Source: Echinostoma caproni
Lineage: Eukaryota > Platyhelminthes > Trematoda > Plagiorchiida > Echinostomatidae
NCBI GenBank assembly: GCA_900618425.1
Contig: UZAN01039477.1
Span: forward strand, 101,707-165,706
Direction of reading: 5' to 3'
Length of the DNA stretch: 64,000 nt
Under the pieces are notes generated by a model that saw only the letters and a list, made by a program, of their open reading frames with translations, did no database searches and was not told the DNA's origin. Positions 61,141-64,000 of this stretch are shown in pieces; position 1 is the stretch's first letter; the number at the start of each line of letters is the position of its first letter. The position numbers and the translations under genes are program-made.

Positions 61141-64000
61141 ACTGGCCATTTACATTTATATAGGCAGAGCATTTAATATTGTTTGATCCTTTGTGCAGTG
61201 GATCTTATTACCCTTCGTACAAAGCAATACCTTGTGCGTCAGCAATTCAATCTAAGCGTATCCTGACGAGAGCAGGTATGGATCCGGAACATGTTTGACA
61301 TCGAGATAACCATAAAATCCAGTGAGACAACGAGCACATAAAAAGTAGCGGAGCCACTCGAAGGGCACACACAGTCAAGGAGATCTTTGATACAATTGCA
61401 AGTCGACCAACAAGGAACCCGCGTTCTGAATCAGTTACATTCACTGATATTCAACTAAGGATAGTAGGGCTGGAAGGAGACGCGTTGATTGAGTAAATCT
61501 TTCAGAACCAGTGCTCTTTTGTTGCACATATATTTTATTGCGTTTCATTTGAAACAACAAACTAACCTCCATTTCTCTGAACTTCTTCCTGTGTCTCGGC
61601 ATGAGAAGATACCACTGAATAATTGTGAATGTGGTTTGTGTCTTCTATTGCTGAACTGTTGATATCCCGTGTACTACTATTTAGGATATTGAACACTTCC
61701 GTAACGGAGATCTACGGTTACGGCTGTCAAGGAGTGTGTTGACTATTCACTGTTATGGAGGTAGTGGTGATTTGATGGCGGGAGAATCGGATTGCAGTGT
61801 TTTACATACGCAGTGAGAAAGATCAAACGAGGAGCAAACGATCTGCAAGGAGATCGATAAAGTGTCCAAGTGGTGTTTTTGAATAAGATTTAAAGCTTCA
61901 CCCCCAAGAAGTGAAATTCGCGTCGAAAGCAGCAGGAAGAGCGGTGCCTGGTGATATAATCCGGATGAATATATCCAGACCAGTGCTGAATGGTGAGAAC
62001 AAACGAAGCGTGTAATGTGAGAACAGGAAATGTGTATGACACCTTCGAGAAGATAATTGAGTCTCGAGAAAGAACAGAAATAACAATGTGGGAGACGTAG
62101 ATTAAGCGTGGTGATGCAGAGAATCAACTTCGAGATTTAGCTCGAGGATGTCACTGAAGTAAGTTTGAGTATCTGTGTGAGTGTGAACATGCGAATCAAT
62201 ATACTGTGTAGTGTGCAGATTCAAAGCAAGATTAGTTTGAGAAACCGGAAATCTTACGTCCGATACTTGTAGTGGTGAACATCACAACGCATTAAGAATA
62301 AAGGCTTGCTATCGTGCCACTCGGCAGCGTTCTCGTAGAAAGTCAGTCGTGGTACAGACGTAGGAACAGACACTCAGTGGAAATGAGTGACTATCCGGGT
62401 GGGAAAGTCTTAGGCGGAAAGGCAAAGATGAGTAAATTGCGGATGATACAGTAGGAGATAAATAACCCAATGACATAAGCTTTACTCGTGAGAAATCATT
62501 CATATGGCAGTTGACAGAAAAATTTGAGTTGGCAAGCACCGGGCAAGCCCAACATCGTTAGAAATCGCCTACACCAAGCGAAGGTGTACGTGTAGTTCAA
62601 CCTGCTGTTTTGGTGCAATATGTATCCAATTGTGTTCTTTTTCTAGTTGATCTTGTTTGAAAATGCTAAGACAATCCATACATACTCTCGGCTTTTCCAA
62701 ATATAATAATACAATTGAGAGTATAAACCACAGAGTATTAATATTTGTTGTTCAAATGAAGGGTATGTTCTAAAATAATTGTCAATTAGGTTCAGCCTTA
62801 GATCACGCTAACGTTCCCGACTTATTGTGGTATTGTGCTGTTGGGTAAAGTTTCTTACCTCCTTCCATGCAAAAATCAGTAGCGCCCACACAACTAGGTG
62901 TTTAAATAAACCATTTCGAAAGCATTACTTCATGCAGCTGGTTAAAGAGACAATGAACTTCATCAATATTTCGATTATTGAATCACGACAGAGGTTTCTG
63001 TCTCCCCTACATGGTTCGCAGCTGTTAATCTCAAGGGATTAAGAGTAACCTCTCGGTCACAGCGGTAACTCCGTTATGCGTCTCCAGCTGTTACCTCCCC
63101 GCCACCACCACCCTCCAAGATAGGGACATTCGTCGTCTACAGTCTTGACCCAAGCCATACAAAGTTTCCTTAACCTCCGGTAATCTAACTGGACACGTAC
63201 GAATTCCAACCAGTCAATCAAATTCTAATGATTTACTTGTGCACGTCATCAACCACCGCAAAGGAATTTGTCTATCGTTTTGAATCGAGATGGTATTTGC
63301 TCTCGTAATTAGCGTAAAATAAATTGAATACCTTTTGAATATTCACCAGTAAAAGATAACTCAAGCTAAGGCTCTGAGCATCACGTCAGCTTCATACGCA
63401 TCCTCTTGATATGGCGATATTACAATCGTTTTGAAATGTGTCCTTTTGTGGTGCAGTGCTTTTCTATGAAGATCTAACAAAATAATTTCCTGTTGCAGTC
63501 AGACCCTGCAATGGTCATAGTATGAAAAGATCCACGTAGAAACAAATCATTTCCCAAAGGGTAAAGTTCGAAAGTGACACAAAAACTGGTGCTTTGTGTC
63601 CTGTTCTCATTGGGCATGAAAGAAACGGATTTAAGTCCTCCGACCATTTATTAGTCGCTAGAGTGATGTGTTTCAAGTTAATCCATTTGTAAAGTTTCAA
63701 AACGAATCGTTCTGGCTCGCCGTAGCCCGAGTGTAATCGACTATCCTACGATCGTCCTGTATAGCGTCAATGAGACCGTTGAGCAGCGCCTAGGGAAATG
63801 CGAACCCGAAGTCAGAATGATATTGATCCGCAATGCGTATGGTAATCATTATTTCGTTAGGCGAGTCAAAGAACAACGTAACTCAACAATGCGACTCAGT
63901 CGCTATACAGCCAAAAAGGTGAGTTCAAACGAATGGTTAGAGACCTGATATAAAGACAAGCAAATAAATATACAAAGAGGGAACGTAAATACCTGCTAGG
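61141..64000. other. Intergenic; one possible exon at the right end
   Basis: A 124-codon minus-strand frame at 61753-62127 is leucine- and serine-rich but unrecognised. The candidate exon at 63765-63918 is listed separately. Confidence 0.4.
63765..63918 (+). CDS. Possible internal exon (unrecognised)
   Basis: The plus-strand frame is open from 63682 to a stop at 63946-63948, about 88 codons. It contains YPTIVLYSVNETVEQRLG and ILIRNAYGNHYFVRRVKEQR and ends at AAG|GTGAGT, a consensus donor, at 63918/63919. An acceptor-like CTGTATAG precedes 63765; other acceptors further upstream are possible. The mixture of charged and hydrophobic residues reads like real protein. I do not recognise the family; a transposon gene is also possible. 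The downstream exon would lie beyond this window. Confidence 0.28.

Noticed and set aside
1..64000. CRISPR array, phage, bacterial operon or retroviral provirus
   Set aside because: No spaced direct repeats, no dense same-strand gene blocks, no long terminal repeats and no gag or envelope-type frames were seen.

Overview
The window reads as a gene-poor, AT-rich animal genome scaffold with two assembly gaps (17379-18077 and 42381-43187). It most likely comes from a flatworm, probably a digenean trematode. That assignment is an inference. It rests on many decayed non-LTR (LINE) reverse-transcriptase fragments of CR1/Jockey-like type, several tRNA-derived SINEs, microsatellites, long stretches without recognisable coding sequence, and one divergent member of an animal-only gene family. 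There are no bacterial-style operons, ribosome binding sites, CRISPR arrays or phage genes.

One gene is certain: a minus-strand, uninterrupted reading frame of about 1815 codons (51334 down to 45887). It encodes a PLEKHH/MAX-1-type protein with an N-terminal coiled coil, a long Ser/Pro-rich linker, two PH domains, MyTH4 and FERM. The whole protein lies in one open frame, which is unusual for this family. The MyTH4 domain carries an extra segment of about 85-95 residues that begins at a perfect GTAAGT splice-donor sequence. A polyadenylation hexamer lies about 250 bases past the stop, and five CACGTG E-boxes lie within about 0.5 kb upstream.

Layout. 1-3.4 kb: nothing recognised. 3.4-5.7 kb: minus-strand LINE relic with endonuclease and reverse transcriptase. 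5.7-17.2 kb: mostly unexplained, with one long unrecognised open frame (8.2-9.0 kb) and a SINE at 13.4 kb. 17.2-19.7 kb: a better-preserved minus-strand LINE, interrupted by the first gap. 19.7-45.6 kb: mostly empty, with SINEs (26.8, 38.0, 41.3 kb), a small RT relic (30.4 kb) and the second gap. 45.6-52 kb: the PLEKHH-like gene and its upstream region. 52.3-61.1 kb: a dense block of SINEs and LINE relics in both orientations. 61.1-64 kb: a possible exon fragment near the right end.

I did not find a convincing new biological system. The observations most worth checking are the single-exon PLEKHH-like gene with its MyTH4 insert and possible optional intron, the E-box cluster, the head-to-head SINE pair at 38.0 kb, and a few open frames that end at good splice donors.
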